Shown here in pieces: positions 16,282 through 29,674 of a DNA stretch of 64,000 nucleotides. Source of the stretch: DASZIT01 sp963709665 (GTDB lineage Bacteria; Actinomycetota; Acidimicrobiia; Acidimicrobiales; RAAP-2); NCBI GenBank assembly GCA_963709665.1, contig CAVPWU010000002.1, positions 868,001-932,000 of the forward strand. The letters are read 5' to 3'. The notes beneath the pieces are model-generated. The model did not search any database and was not told where the DNA came from. It worked only from the letters and a program-made list of their open reading frames with translations. The translations under genes and the position numbers were made by a program. Position 1 is the stretch's first letter, and every line of letters starts with the position of its first letter.

Positions 16282-18045
16282 ATGACCAGGGTCTCGGCGT
16301 TCGGGGATGCCGGTTGGCTGGTCGAGGTCGCCGATGTCCCGGCCGCCCACCGTCTGGCCGACACCCTCGACGGGGCCCTCCAGGCCGGCGACGCACCGGC
16401 GCAGGGGATGGAGATCACCGTCGGCTTCGGTTCCCTGGTGGTGACCGCCGACCCGGTGACCGCCGACCTCGACGCCGTGGAGGCCTGGCTCAGGGGCACG
16501 GTCGCCACCGCCACCGCCAACTCCTCCGGACCCGCCCCCGGCCCGCCAGACCGATCCGGGTCGTCGTCGCCCACAGCAGCCGACCCGGGCCCGGACGAGC
16601 CGCCGGTGGTGGGATCCCGGACGGTGCTCGAGGTCCCGGTGACGTTCGACGGGGACGACCTCGAACCGGTGGCGGAGCAGCTCGGTCTCGTGCCGGCAGG
16701 CGTGGTGGACCTGCTGGTAGGGAGCGAGCTCGAGGTGGCGTTCGTCGGGTTCTCGCCCGGGTTCCCCTACCTGGTGGGGCTACCCGAACCCCTGGCCTCG
16801 TTGGAGCGTCGGGCCACACCACGGCCGTCGGTCCCCGCCGGGTCGGTGGCGGTGGCGGGGGGCTTCGCCGCCGTCTACCCGCAGTCCACGCCCGGCGGCT
16901 GGCTCCTGCTGGGGCGGACCGAACTGGCGCTGTTCGATCCCACCACACCGCCCTTCGCCCGGCTCCGACCCGGCGACCGGGTCCGGTTCCGACGACGGGA
17001 GGGACCCCTCGACGCCGGCCGGGCCATCCCGGTGGCCCGGACACCCTCCACGGCCCGCTCCCCGGGTCGTCCACCGTTGACCTCCGACGGGTCCCGCACC
17101 GTCCGGGTGGTCGAACCCGGGCTGTTCACCGTCATCCAGGACGGCGGCCGTCGGGGACTCGGCAACACCGGAGTTCCCCGTTCCGGACCTGCCGACCCCC
17201 ATGCCATGGTCCTGGCCAACCGACTGGTCGGCAACCCCGACCACGCGGCCGCGGTGGAGGTCACCGCCCGGGGCCCGACATTCACCGTCGACGCTCCCGT
17301 GCATCTGGCCGTGGTGGGTGCCGGAGCGGGAGCGGTGGACATCACCGTCGACGGCCACCAGGTGGGCGGCGACGGGGTGATCCCGTTGGTCGCCGGGCAG
17401 CAGGTGACGATCGGGACCGTGCGGTTCGGCCTCCGGGCGTACGTGGCGATGGCGGGTGGCATCGAGGGTCCGATGGTGGTGGGATCGCGCTCGTCCGATG
17501 TGCTCAGCGGACTGGGTGCGGGTCCACTCGCCGCCGGTGACCGACTCGCCCTCGGGCCGCCCGGGCATCCCCACGGGCTGCTGGTCCACGGGATCCACCC
17601 GTCCACGGACCGCCACCTCTGGCCCATCCGGGCGATCGCCGGTCCCACCTCCTTCGCCGAGGCCGAACTCGAGGTCCTCACGGCCACGGAGTGGGTGGTC
17701 GGGGCCGCCTCCAACCGGATCGGGCTCCGGCTCGAGGGCGGTGCCGTCGTCGTCCAGCCGCCGCCGTCCGGTAGTCCATCGACAGGGATGGTCACCGGCG
17801 CCATCCAGATCCCACCCGATGGGCAGCCGATCGTGCTGCTCCCCGACCACGCCACGGTGGGGGGCTACCCGGTGGCCGCTTCGGTGATCACCGCCGACCT
17901 CGGCCTGATCGGACAGGTCGGCCCGGGCGACCGCTTGCGGTTCGAGCTGGTGTCCGTGGACGAGGCCCGGTCCATCGGAAGGGAGCACCGCAGGGACATG
18001 GTCGGTCGGATCTCCGGCTGGTATCCCGTCGAATCCGGCACCTGA
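16282..18045 (+). CDS. 5-oxoprolinase subunits B and C fused in one protein
   Basis: Residues about 1-255 are the PxpB (KipI-like) part, with MEITVGFGSLVV and the characteristic FVGFSPGFPYLVGLPEPL and TPGGWLLLGRT. Residues about 270-585 are the PxpC (KipA-like) part, with VEPGLFTVIQDGGRRGL, GVPRSGPADPHAM, and LPDHATVGGYPVAA. A low-complexity linker of about 40 residues interrupts the PxpB part near residue 75-110. The two subunits are usually separate genes; fusion enforces equal amounts. With PxpA upstream, the set should salvage pyroglutamate. An older alternative name, allophanate hydrolase-like or urea amidolyase-related, applies to the same families. Confidence 0.9.
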   Translation: MTRVSAFGDAGWLVEVADVPAAHRLADTLDGALQAGDAPAQGMEITVGFGSLVVTADPVTADLDAVEAWLRGTVATATANSSGPAPGPPDRSGSSSPTAADPGPDEPPVVGSRTVLEVPVTFDGDDLEPVAEQLGLVPAGVVDLLVGSELEVAFVGFSPGFPYLVGLPEPLASLERRATPRPSVPAGSVAVAGGFAAVYPQSTPGGWLLLGRTELALFDPTTPPFARLRPGDRVRFRRREGPLDAGRAIPVARTPSTARSPGRPPLTSDGSRTVRVVEPGLFTVIQDGGRRGLGNTGVPRSGPADPHAMVLANRLVGNPDHAAAVEVTARGPTFTVDAPVHLAVVGAGAGAVDITVDGHQVGGDGVIPLVAGQQVTIGTVRFGLRAYVAMAGGIEGPMVVGSRSSDVLSGLGAGPLAAGDRLALGPPGHPHGLLVHGIHPSTDRHLWPIRAIAGPTSFAEAELEVLTATEWVVGAASNRIGLRLEGGAVVVQPPPSGSPSTGMVTGAIQIPPDGQPIVLLPDHATVGGYPVAASVITADLGLIGQVGPGDRLRFELVSVDEARSIGREHRRDMVGRISGWYPVESGT

Positions 18046-18099
18046 GACAGCCGTTCCGCCCTTGGGGGCCAGCGTGAGGGACCCCCGGGCGCGCCCCAC

Positions 18100-19654
18100 T
18101 CACTCCGTGTGGAGGAAGAGGGTGGGGCCGCCCGGGTCGGGCGGGTCGGGGTCGGGTGGGTCGGGATCCGCCGGGGGTGGGCCGACCGGGCCGTAGCCGT
18201 GGGCTCTCCCCTTGGGGGTGACGGTGAAGCTCCAGCTGTGGTCGGGGTTCCGGTCCAGGTGGAAGTAGCCCCGGGTCTTCAACCCGTGGTGGAAGGGGCA
18301 CAGCCGGACCAGGTTCCACCACTGGGTGGGTCCCTGCTTGGCGAAGTCCACCGACCAGTGGTCGATCTGGAGGTGACGGTGCTGGTCACAGCCGGAGATC
18401 ACACAGACCGGGTCCCGCTCCAAGAGGGCCGAGGCCACCGGGGCGGGGATGCCCCGCTTCAGGTTGACGATGCAGGGGACGTCCACCCCGTCGGTGATGA
18501 CCAGGCGGAGGAGGGCGTCCCCCATGATCTCCCGGGCCCGCTCCACCGAGATGGGCCCGATGCCGGGGATCTCGCACCTCTGTCCCGGCCCGGCGAACCC
18601 GGCCCGCAGGGCGGCGAGGTCGACCCGGACGTGGACGGTGTCGGTCCGGTAGGGGCCACGGGACCGGCCGGTGCCGGTGGTGGCACCCCGGCCCCGGCTC
18701 CGGCCGGTGCCCGATCGCTGGCCACCACCCGGGTCGGTGCTCCGGCATCGGGCCCTTCCGCCGGCATCGGGGCCCTGCCCGGCTCCGGCATCGGGCCCTG
18801 CCACCCCGGGTCCCGGCCGGGTCACCGGCCCCGGTGGCCCCGGTGGCCCCGGTGGCCACCAGCTCCACCAGGGCGTCGGCCATGTAGGCGTCCCGGGACT
18901 CCTCGATGCCGGCCCTCCGGTTCCGGCGGAACACCTGGTCACACGTCCGCTCCAGCGCCGAGCGCAGCCGGGCCCCCTCCAGGGGGGCGAACCGGCCGTG
19001 GAGGAGGGTCATGCCGTCGACCGGATCGGTCCAGGTGCGGAGCGACCGCCTGGCGTGGAGCCGCTCCTCCCGCCGGCGCTCGTCCTCGGCCGAGCCCCGT
19101 TGGGCCCGGGCCCGGCCGGCCTTGTCCTGGACGGTGCGGAGGGAGTCGGTCTCCGCCCCGGCCAGCAGGTCGGCCTCCGCCCCGGGGTTCTCCTTCACGG
19201 CCCCCGAGATCAGCCGGGCCTTCCTCGGGGAGAGCTTCCCGCCCCGGAGGGCGTCCTCCACCCCGGGCTGGGAGCCGAGGTTCTCCCCCAGCTTCAGGGT
19301 GTCGAGGGCATCGCCCAGCGACTCCCCGGTCTCGGCGGCCAGCCACTCGGCCCCCGAACGCTGGCCGGAGCGGCGGTGGATGTCCGAGTCGGCGGCCCGC
19401 CTGGCGGCCAGGGTCTTGCCCGCCTGGGCCAGGTGCTCGATCCGGGCGAAGCGCCGGACCAGGGAGGCGGCGTCGTCACCGCTGAAGCGGGCCGGCTCGA
19501 AGGACCGCACGAACCCCTCGAGCTCCGACTCCACGCCGGACAGGACCGAGGTGGCCCCCTCCCCACCGGACGCCGCCGAGCACCCGGCCGGGGTGGCCCC
19601 ACCGATGGCCCTCGCCTCCGTCTTCGTCGCCCCGCCGGGGACCCGACCTGTCAT
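18100..19654 (-). CDS. DUF222 and HNH endonuclease protein, one frameshift
   Basis: The N-terminal 300 residues are a helical DUF222-type region (RRFARIEHLAQAGKTLAARR, then SRDAYMADALVELV). The C-terminal part, in another frame, holds the HNH nuclease: CVISGCDQHRHLQIDHW, followed by NLVRLCPFHHGLKT, with the zinc and metal Cys/His residues. Between them lies a Gly/Ala/Thr-Pro rich linker coded by GGCCCCGGT repeats near 18830, where the frame shift must fall. Such genes are multicopy in actinobacteria; their function is poorly known and link to mobile elements is suspected. ATG 19654 is the chosen start; an upstream GTG at 19702 is possible. Confidence 0.78.
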
Positions 19655-19746
19655 GGGGAAATTGTCCCAGGGGGGTGTGACACCCCCCGCTGGTCGGATC
19701 ACCGGGCACGGGAGAACACAGTCCTGACCAGGAGCTACGCCCCTGG

Positions 19747-19974
19747 CTACCCCTTGGGCTTCTGTCCCAGGATCTTCAGGAAGAACTTGCCCGCCGCACT
19801 CGGCTCTTTCGGCCGGTGGTGGTCGGAGGAGTGTCCATAACGGGCGTTCCCCCCGCTGCCAGCTCCCCCGCCGCTGCCCGAGCCGGGTGTGGGGATGGAA
19901 TTGGGCTCCTCGTACTTGGGCACCTTGGGCAGGTGCTTCCTCTGCTTCCGCGGCTTACTTCCTGAGGATCCCAT
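19747..19974 (-). CDS. Small basic low-complexity protein
   Basis: A 75-residue protein, MGSSGSKPRKQRKHLPKVPK at the start, then Ser/Gly-rich sequence, then a hydrophobic-basic C-terminus FFLKILGQKPKG. No known family recognised. The basic start and amphipathic end suggest nucleic-acid or membrane association, but that is speculative. It sits alone between the DUF222-HNH gene and the aldehyde dehydrogenase. Confidence 0.4.
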   Translation of the reverse strand: MGSSGSKPRKQRKHLPKVPKYEEPNSIPTPGSGSGGGAGSGGNARYGHSSDHHRPKEPSAAGKFFLKILGQKPKG

Positions 19975-20010
19975 CGCACGATCATGCCTGATCGCCGGAG
20001 GGCGTGGGCC

Positions 20011-20088
20011 ACTCCACCACAACCCCACCCCCACCGCCGGCCACCCCACCCCACCCCACCCCACCACCGGCCCACCCCACCCCACGCC
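20011..20088. repeat. C-rich low-complexity tract (CCACCCCACC)
   Basis: Repeated CCACC and CCCCA units upstream of the aldehyde dehydrogenase, in the gap between two divergent genes. It may be prone to slippage. No promoter could be recognised within it. Confidence 0.7.
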
Positions 20089-20127
20089 ACCGCGTTACGA
20101 GCCCATCACCCTGGGTACGATCGGATC

Positions 20128-21657
20128 ATGGCCTCCACCGATCACCTCCCGCCCTCGAGCGACCCCCGGGCCACCTCCGGGGACGGGGGCAGGTTCGACT
20201 CGCTGGACCCCTCCACCGGCGAGGTGGTGGGCACCTTCCCCATCGATGACGAGGCGGTGGTGCGCTTCGCCGTGGAGCGGGCACGGGACGCCGGCCACTG
20301 GTGGCGCAGCCTCGATGCCGCCGGTCGGGGGCGGCACCTGGCCGCCTTCACCGGAGAGATCGCCCGGCGCCTGCCCGAGCTGGCCGACCTGGTGCACCGG
20401 GAGAACGGGAAGCCGAAGGCCGACGCCCTGCTGGAGATCGCCCCGGTGCTCGACCACCTCCGTTGGGCGGCCCGGAACGCCAGCAAGGTCCTCGGGCCCA
20501 AGCGTGTCTTCCCCGGCCTGCTGGCGCTGAACAACTCGGCCAGCGTGGAGTACCAGCCACTGGGGGTCATCGGCGTGATCGGGCCGTGGAACTACCCGGT
20601 GTTCACCCCCATGGGGTCGATCGCCTACGCCCTGGCGGCGGGGAACGCCGTGGTGTTCAAGCCCAGCGAGTTCACGCCGGCGGTGGGGACGTGGCTGGCC
20701 GACGCCTGGGCCACCGCGGTGCCCGACGGGCGGGACGTCCTCACCGTGGTGACCGGGTTCGGCGACACCGGGGCGGCGCTGTGCCGGGCGGGTGTCGACA
20801 AGATCGCCTTCACCGGATCGGCACGGACCGGGCGGCGGGTGATGGCCACCTGCGCCGAGGGCCTGGTGCCGGTGCTGATGGAGTGCGGGGGCAAGGATGC
20901 CCTGATCGTCGAAGAGGGCGCCGATCTCGAGGCCGCCGCCGACGCCGCCCTGTGGGGTGGGATGAGCAACGGCGGACAGACCTGCACGGGGATCGAGCGG
21001 GTCTACGCCACCGAGGGCGTCTACGACCGGTTCCTGGACCTCCTCACCGAGCGGGCCCGCTCGCTGCGCCCGGGATCCGACGCCACCGCCGACTGGGGAC
21101 CGCCCACCATGCCGGCCCAGACCGACGTCATCAGCCGCCACCTGGCCGACGCCGTCGAGCACGGTGGCCGGGCGGTGGTCGGCGGGGCGGGGAGCGTCAG
21201 CCCGCAGGGGGTCGGGCCCACCATCCTGGTCGGGGTGCCCGAGGACACCGAGGCGGTGACCGAGGAGACCTTCGGGCCCACCCTCACGGTGGCCAAGGTC
21301 CGCAACGCCGAGGAGGCCATCGAGCTGACCAACGCCGGGCGGTACGGCCTGGGCGGCGCCGTCTTCACCGGCTCCCGCCAGCGGGGCGTCGAGCTGGCCC
21401 GCCGCATGCGCAGCGGCATGACGTCGGTCAACTCCGTCCTCACCTTCGCCTTCATCCCCGGGCTGCCGTTCGGCGGCGTCGGCGAGTCGGGCTTCGGCCG
21501 GATCCACGGCCCGGACGGGCTGCGGGAGTTCACCCGGGCCCACGCCATCACCGCCCAGCGGTTCGCCCTGCCGGTCAACCTCACCAGCTTCGACCGCCCG
21601 GCCGTCGCCACCAAGGTGCTGGGCGGGGCGCTGAAGCTGCTGCACGGTCGGAGGTAG
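20128..21657 (+). CDS. Aldehyde dehydrogenase family protein
   Basis: An NAD(P)-dependent oxidoreductase that turns an aldehyde into an acid. The 509-residue protein has GVIGPWNYPV, FKPSEFTP, IAFTGSARTG (cofactor-binding), the catalytic Glu in LMECGGKDA and the catalytic Cys in GGQTCTGIERVY, then PFGGVGESGFGRIHG near the end. All key residues are present. The substrate cannot be told from the sequence; it is closest in style to the succinate-semialdehyde or long-chain aldehyde branches. ATG 20128 gives a typical length. It is the only gene of its transcription unit and is followed by strong hairpins. Confidence 0.9.
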   Translation: MASTDHLPPSSDPRATSGDGGRFDSLDPSTGEVVGTFPIDDEAVVRFAVERARDAGHWWRSLDAAGRGRHLAAFTGEIARRLPELADLVHRENGKPKADALLEIAPVLDHLRWAARNASKVLGPKRVFPGLLALNNSASVEYQPLGVIGVIGPWNYPVFTPMGSIAYALAAGNAVVFKPSEFTPAVGTWLADAWATAVPDGRDVLTVVTGFGDTGAALCRAGVDKIAFTGSARTGRRVMATCAEGLVPVLMECGGKDALIVEEGADLEAAADAALWGGMSNGGQTCTGIERVYATEGVYDRFLDLLTERARSLRPGSDATADWGPPTMPAQTDVISRHLADAVEHGGRAVVGGAGSVSPQGVGPTILVGVPEDTEAVTEETFGPTLTVAKVRNAEEAIELTNAGRYGLGGAVFTGSRQRGVELARRMRSGMTSVNSVLTFAFIPGLPFGGVGESGFGRIHGPDGLREFTRAHAITAQRFALPVNLTSFDRPAVATKVLGGALKLLHGRR

Positions 21658-21685
21658 GGGCACCGGCTCCGGGGGCTCCCCGGTG

Positions 21686-21708
21686 CCGCACCGGGCCGAC
21701 CGGTGCGG
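21686..21708. terminator. Hairpin terminator between the convergent aldehyde dehydrogenase and pyrF genes
   Basis: A perfect 9-bp stem, CCGCACCGG and CCGGTGCGG, around a 5-base loop, about 30 bases after the aldehyde dehydrogenase stop. A competing 8-bp stem (GGCACCGG at 21659 with CCGGTGCC at 21680) overlaps it. There is no T tract. It could act on either strand. Confidence 0.55.
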
Positions 21709-21846
21709 AGCCCCGGTCCCCGCCCGGACCGGCCGACCCGAACGAGCCCCGGTCCGACCGGACCGGCCGACCCCGAGCGTCCAGGGGTCGGCCCGGGGTC
21801 CCGTCCCCGGGCCCGGCCGCAACCGGACGGCGAGGGTCCCCGGCGC

Positions 21847-22770
21847 TCAGCCCAGGGCGGCCGCCACCTCGTCCCGGGCCACGGTGGCCGCCTTCCGGAG
21901 GGACTCCACCTCGGGTCCGGCCGCCAGGAGCGAGCGGGACGAGCTGGCCACCACCGAGCCGGGCGGGCACCCCCCGAAGAGGGCGGCCACCCCGGCCGGC
22001 GTGCCGCCCTGGGCGCCGAGCCCCGGCGCCAGGATCGGCCCACCCAGCGACGGGAGGTCGAAGGCCGACGGCTCGAGGGTGGCGCCGATCACCGCCCCCA
22101 GGGTGCCGGGGGGCACGGTGCCGCCGGCGTTCAATGCGGCCAGCTGGCCCAGCAGCATGTCCTCCACCGTCGGACCGGCACCGTCCCCCGGGCCGGCGGT
22201 GACCGCCTGCTGCAGCTCCCGGCCCTCGGGGTTGGAGCTCCGTACCACCACGATCACCCCGCGCCCGGTCGACGCCGCCCGGTCGATCATCGGCTGGCAG
22301 GCGCCCAGGCCCAGGTAGGCGAGGGCGGTGACGGCGTCCCCGGCCAAGGGGCTGGCGTCGTCCAGCCAGGCCGAGGCGTAGGCGTCCATGGTGGAGCCGA
22401 TGTCGCCGCGCTTGGCGTCGGTGATGACCAGCAGGCCGGCCGAGCCGGCCGCCACGATCAGCGACTCGAGGGCGGCCATCCCGGCGGCGCCGTGGCGCTC
22501 GAAGAACGCCACCTGGGGCTTGACCACCGGCACCACGTCGGCGAAGGCGTCCACGCACCGGTAGCCGAACTCCCCGAGGCCGGCGGCGTCGTCGGTCAGC
22601 CCCCACTCGGACAGCAACGAGGACGAGGGGTCGATCCCGGCGCACAGCGGTCCGGTCGCGGCCACCGCCTCGGCCAGGCGCACCCCGAAGCTCGCCCGCG
22701 CCCCGACGCCGCCGGCGGCTCCCCCACCGTCCACGACACCGCCCGGCACGTCCTCCGCACCGTCACCCAT
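21847..22770 (-). CDS. pyrF: Orotidine 5'-phosphate decarboxylase, type 2
   Basis: Last step of UMP synthesis. The protein is 307 residues with CAGIDPSSSLL near the start and the catalytic DAKRGDIGSTM motif, plus VVVRSSNPEG and APGLGAQGG. This long form (type 2) is typical of actinobacteria. The N-terminal 25 residues are Gly-rich and not conserved-looking. The start overlaps the pyrD stop by eight bases, so it is the last gene of the pyr operon. Confidence 0.95.
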   Translation of the reverse strand: MGDGAEDVPGGVVDGGGAAGGVGARASFGVRLAEAVAATGPLCAGIDPSSSLLSEWGLTDDAAGLGEFGYRCVDAFADVVPVVKPQVAFFERHGAAGMAALESLIVAAGSAGLLVITDAKRGDIGSTMDAYASAWLDDASPLAGDAVTALAYLGLGACQPMIDRAASTGRGVIVVVRSSNPEGRELQQAVTAGPGDGAGPTVEDMLLGQLAALNAGGTVPPGTLGAVIGATLEPSAFDLPSLGGPILAPGLGAQGGTPAGVAALFGGCPPGSVVASSSRSLLAAGPEVESLRKAATVARDEVAAALG

Positions 22771-23862
22771 GGGCCACTCCTCTCAACTCGCCGATCGACC
22801 GGACCCGGTGGGCGGAGCACCAGCGCTCGAGCTCGCCGGTCACCTTCCAGGGGGCGCGGGGGTCCCGGAAGGTCGCCGTCCCCACCTGGACGGCGTCGGC
22901 ACCGGCCATCAGCAGCTCCACGGCGTCCTCCCCGCTCCGCACCCCGCCCACCCCGATGATGGGGAGGGTGGGCAGGGCGGCCCGCACGTCGTAGACGGCC
23001 CGCACGGCCACCGGGTGGATGGCCGCCCCCGACAGGCCGCCCCCGCCGCCCCCCAGCAGCGGGCGCCGCGCCTCGAGGTCGATCACCATGCCCAGCACGG
23101 TGTTGACCAGGGTGACCGCCTCGGCGCCGGCCCCGGCGGCCGCCCCGGCGATCTCGGCCAGGTCGGCCACGTTGGGGCTGAGCTTGGCCCACACCGGCAG
23201 CCCGGTGGCCGCCACCTCGGCGCGCACCGCCCGGACCACCCCGGCGGTGGCCTCCGGCGAGTGGGCGAACATCCGGCGACGGTCCTCCACGTTGGGGCAG
23301 CTGACGTTGACCTCCAGGGCGGTGATCCCCTCCACCCCGGCCAGCAGGGCGGCGGCGGTGGCGAACTCCTCCACCCGCCGACCCCAGATGCTGGCCACCA
23401 CCCGGGCACCGGTGGCACGGAGCCGGGGGAGGTCGCGCTCCACCCACGCCGCCACCCCGGGGCCGTGCAGCCCCACGCTGTTGATCATCCCCGACGGCGT
23501 CTGGTGGACCCGTGGGGAGGGGTTGCCGGGCCACGGTTCGGTGGCGAGCGACTTGACCACCACCGCCCCGACCGCCGAAAGGTCGCCGTAGGCGGCCAGC
23601 TCGTCGCCGTGGCCGGCGGTGCCCGAGGCGGTCAGCACCGGCGAGGGCAGCTCCACCGAGCCGATCCGGCAGGTCAGGTCGACGTCACCGGCGGTCACCG
23701 CGTGCCACGCCCGCCGGAGCCGGGACGGACGCAGCCCCCCCGCCCCCGACGGCGCCCCTCCCGGGGCACCGGGGGTGGAGTACACGGCGCTGGGCCGGAC
23801 CGGGGCGGACGCCCCGGAACCCTCCACGTCGGCTCCCGGCTGCCGGGGACCCGCTCCCCCGC

Positions 23863-23866
<4 letters not shown>
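22763..23866 (-). CDS. pyrD: Dihydroorotate dehydrogenase, class 1B-like
   Basis: Oxidises dihydroorotate to orotate. The core begins at about residue 60 (DLTCRIGSVELPSPVLTASGT) and carries LEVNVSCPNVEDR: the Cys in this motif is the catalytic base of class 1 enzymes, where quinone-linked class 2 enzymes have Ser. IIGVGGVRSGEDAVELLMAG binds FMN phosphate. Class 1B enzymes normally pair with the iron-sulfur/FAD subunit PyrK, and no pyrK gene is in this operon. The first 55 or so residues are a low-complexity extension. The start overlaps the carB stop as ATGA. Confidence 0.9.
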
Positions 23867-27177
<3,311 letters not shown>

Positions 27178-27178
<1 letters not shown>

Positions 27179-28323
27179 CAGGCACGTCCTCGGGGAGTGG
27201 CGCCGGTGGCCTCCATCAGCGCCCGGAACTCCTCGAAGAGGTAGCGGGCGTCGTGGGGGCCGGGACCGGCTTCGGGGTGGTACTGGACACTGAACACCGG
27301 CGTGTGGCGGCTCCGCAGGCCTTCGATGACCCCGTCGTTGAGGTTGACGTGGGTCACGTCCAGCGTGTCGAGCGATCCCTCGGCCACCGCGTAGTTGTGG
27401 TTCTGGGAGGTGATCTCCACCCGGCCGTCGGCCAGCCGCCGCACCGGGTGGTTCCCGCCGTGATGGCCGAAGGGGAGCTTGTAGGTGGTGGCCCCCAGGG
27501 CGGTGGCCAGCAGCTGGTGGCCGAGGCAGATCCCGAAGACGGGCACGGTGCCCGCCCCGGCCAGGGCCCCGAGCTCGGCCACCACCCCCGGCAGGGCGGC
27601 GGGATCGCCGGGGCCGTTGGAGAGGAAGACCCCGTCGGGCTCCCGGGCCAGCACCTCGGCGGCGGTGGTGGAGGCGGGGACCACGGTCACGGTGGCCAGC
27701 TCGCCCAGCTGGCGGAGCATGGCCTCCTTGATGCCGAAGTCGTAGGCCACCACCCGGAAGGGTCCGTCCCCGCGGGTGAACTCGGTGGGGGTGGTGACCC
27801 CGGCCACCAGGTCCCGACCGTCGGTGGGGGCGGCGGCCCGGGCGGCCGCCTGCAGTTCGGCCTCGGCGGCGGTGCCGAAGGCGCAGGGCATCGAGCCGTG
27901 GTCGCGCAGGTGGCGGGTCAGGCGCCGGGTGTCGATGCCGGCGATGCCCGGGACCCCGGCACCCACCAGGTACGCCTCGAGGGAGCCGGCCGAGCGCCAG
28001 CTGCTGGGGTGGTCGCACAGGTCCCGGACGATCACGCCGCGGCAGTGGGGGCGGGCCGCCTCGTCGTCGGTGGGGTTCACCCCGTAGTTGCCGATGTGGG
28101 GGTAGGTGAAGGCGATGACCTGACCGGCGTAGGAGGGGTCGGTGAGGACCTCCTGGTAGCCGGCCAGCACGGTGTTGAACACCGCCTCGCCGGTGGCGAT
28201 CCCCGACGGCGCCCCGGTGTGGTCGGTCGGCACCGCCCCGATGGCCTCCCCCTCGAAGACCTGCCCGTCGGCCAGCACCAGGAGGGCGTCCTCCCGGGGG
28301 GCGGTCCCGTCCCGGCCGCTCAC
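27178..28323 (-). CDS. carA: Carbamoyl-phosphate synthase small chain
   Basis: Glutamine amidotransferase subunit feeding ammonia to CarB. Seen here: N-terminal DGQVFEGEAIG, FNTVLAGYQEVLTDPSYAGQ, the class I glutaminase nucleophile in FGICLGHQLLA, and the catalytic His/Glu in VQYHPEAGPGP. GTG 28323 overlaps the pyrC stop as GTGA and gives 381 residues, typical for the family. It lies between pyrC and carB in the pyr operon. Confidence 0.95.
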
Positions 28324-29674
28324 CGCTGCGCCTCGGCGTCGACGACCACCGGCTCGCCCCGGAACACGGTGTGGCGGACCCGGCCGGTCAGGGTCCGACC
28401 GGCGTAGGGGGTGTTGCGGCTGCGGCTGGCCAGGGCGAACGGGTCCACCGTCCAGGTGGCGGTGGGATCGACGACGCACAGGTTGGCGGCCGCCCCGGGG
28501 GCGATGGGGCCACCCTGGCCCCCCGGCGCCCGGAGCCGGTCCCCTCCGCCCCGGGGTCGAGCCGGGCGATGGCCGCCGGCTGCCAGCTGAGCAGGGCCAG
28601 GATCCGGGCCAGCGGCAGCCTCAGCTCGGTCACCGCCAGGGACAGGGCGGTCTGGAGCCCCAGCATGCCCGGTGGGGCCTGGTCGAAGGGTAGGTCCTTG
28701 GCCTCGGGGGCGTGGGGGGCATGGTCGGTGGCGATGGCGTCGAGGGTGCCGTCGGACAGCCCCTCCTTCACCGCCTCCACGTCGTCGGGGGGGCGGAGGG
28801 GCGGGTTGACCTTGAACACCGGGTCGTAGCCGGCGGCGCAGGCGTCGGTGAGGGTGAAGTGGTGGGGGGCCGCCTCGGCCGTCACCAGCACCCCCTCGGC
28901 CCGGGCCCGGCGGACCAGCTCGATGGAGGCGCCGGTGGAGAGGTGGAGGAAGTGGATCCGGGCGCCGGTCACCCGGGCCAGGGCGATGTCCCGGGCCACC
29001 ATGACCTCCTCGGCCAGGGCCGGCATCCCGGGGATGCCCAGCCGGGAGGACCACGCCCCCTCGTGCATGGCGCCGTCGCAGGCCAGCGAGCCGTCCTCGC
29101 AGTGCTGGGCCAGGGTGACGTCGAGGCCGCGGGCGTACTCGAGGGCCCGGCGCATCAGGCCCGCCGACTGCACGCCGGCGCCGTCGTCGGTGAAGAGCCG
29201 GACCCCGAGGGCGGCCAGCTCGGCCATCGGCGCCAGTCGCTCGCCGGCCCGGTCCACGGTGATGGCCCCGGCCACCGCCACCTCGGCGGTGGCGGTCCGC
29301 CCGAGCTCCAGGACGTTGCGGACGGCGTCGGCGGAGTCGAGCGCCGGGGTGGTGTTGGGCATGGCCACCACGGCGGTGAAGCCGCCCAGGGCGGCGGCCC
29401 GGGTGCCGGTTTCCACCGTCTCCGCCTCCTCGCGGCCGGGCTCCCGGAGGTGGGTGTGGAGGTCCACCAGGCCGGGGGCGACCACGCAGCCGCCGGCGTC
29501 CAGGATGTCGGCCCCCGCCGGCGCGTCGAGGCCACGCCCCACCGCCACCACCGTGCCGCCGGTGACCACCACGTCGGCCCGGCGCTCGCCGGTGGCGTCG
29601 ACGACCGTCCCCCCGCGGAGCACCACCGTCCGCTCCGCGCCTCCCGACCGGCCGTCGGGGTTCGGGTCACTCAT
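28320..29674 (-). CDS. pyrC: Dihydroorotase, one frameshift
   Basis: Cyclises carbamoyl aspartate to dihydroorotate. The amidohydrolase metal motif DLHTHLREPG, HCEDGSL, FLHLSTGAS and the catalytic ATDHAPH are all present in one frame. Near 28535, in a run of six Gs, the frame shifts; the C-terminal end (AANLCVVDPTATW, then NTPYAGRTLTG) lies in a second frame and ends at 28320. The expected family order is kept across the break, so an uncorrected indel is more likely than a null allele. The start overlaps pyrB by eight bases. Confidence 0.92.
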
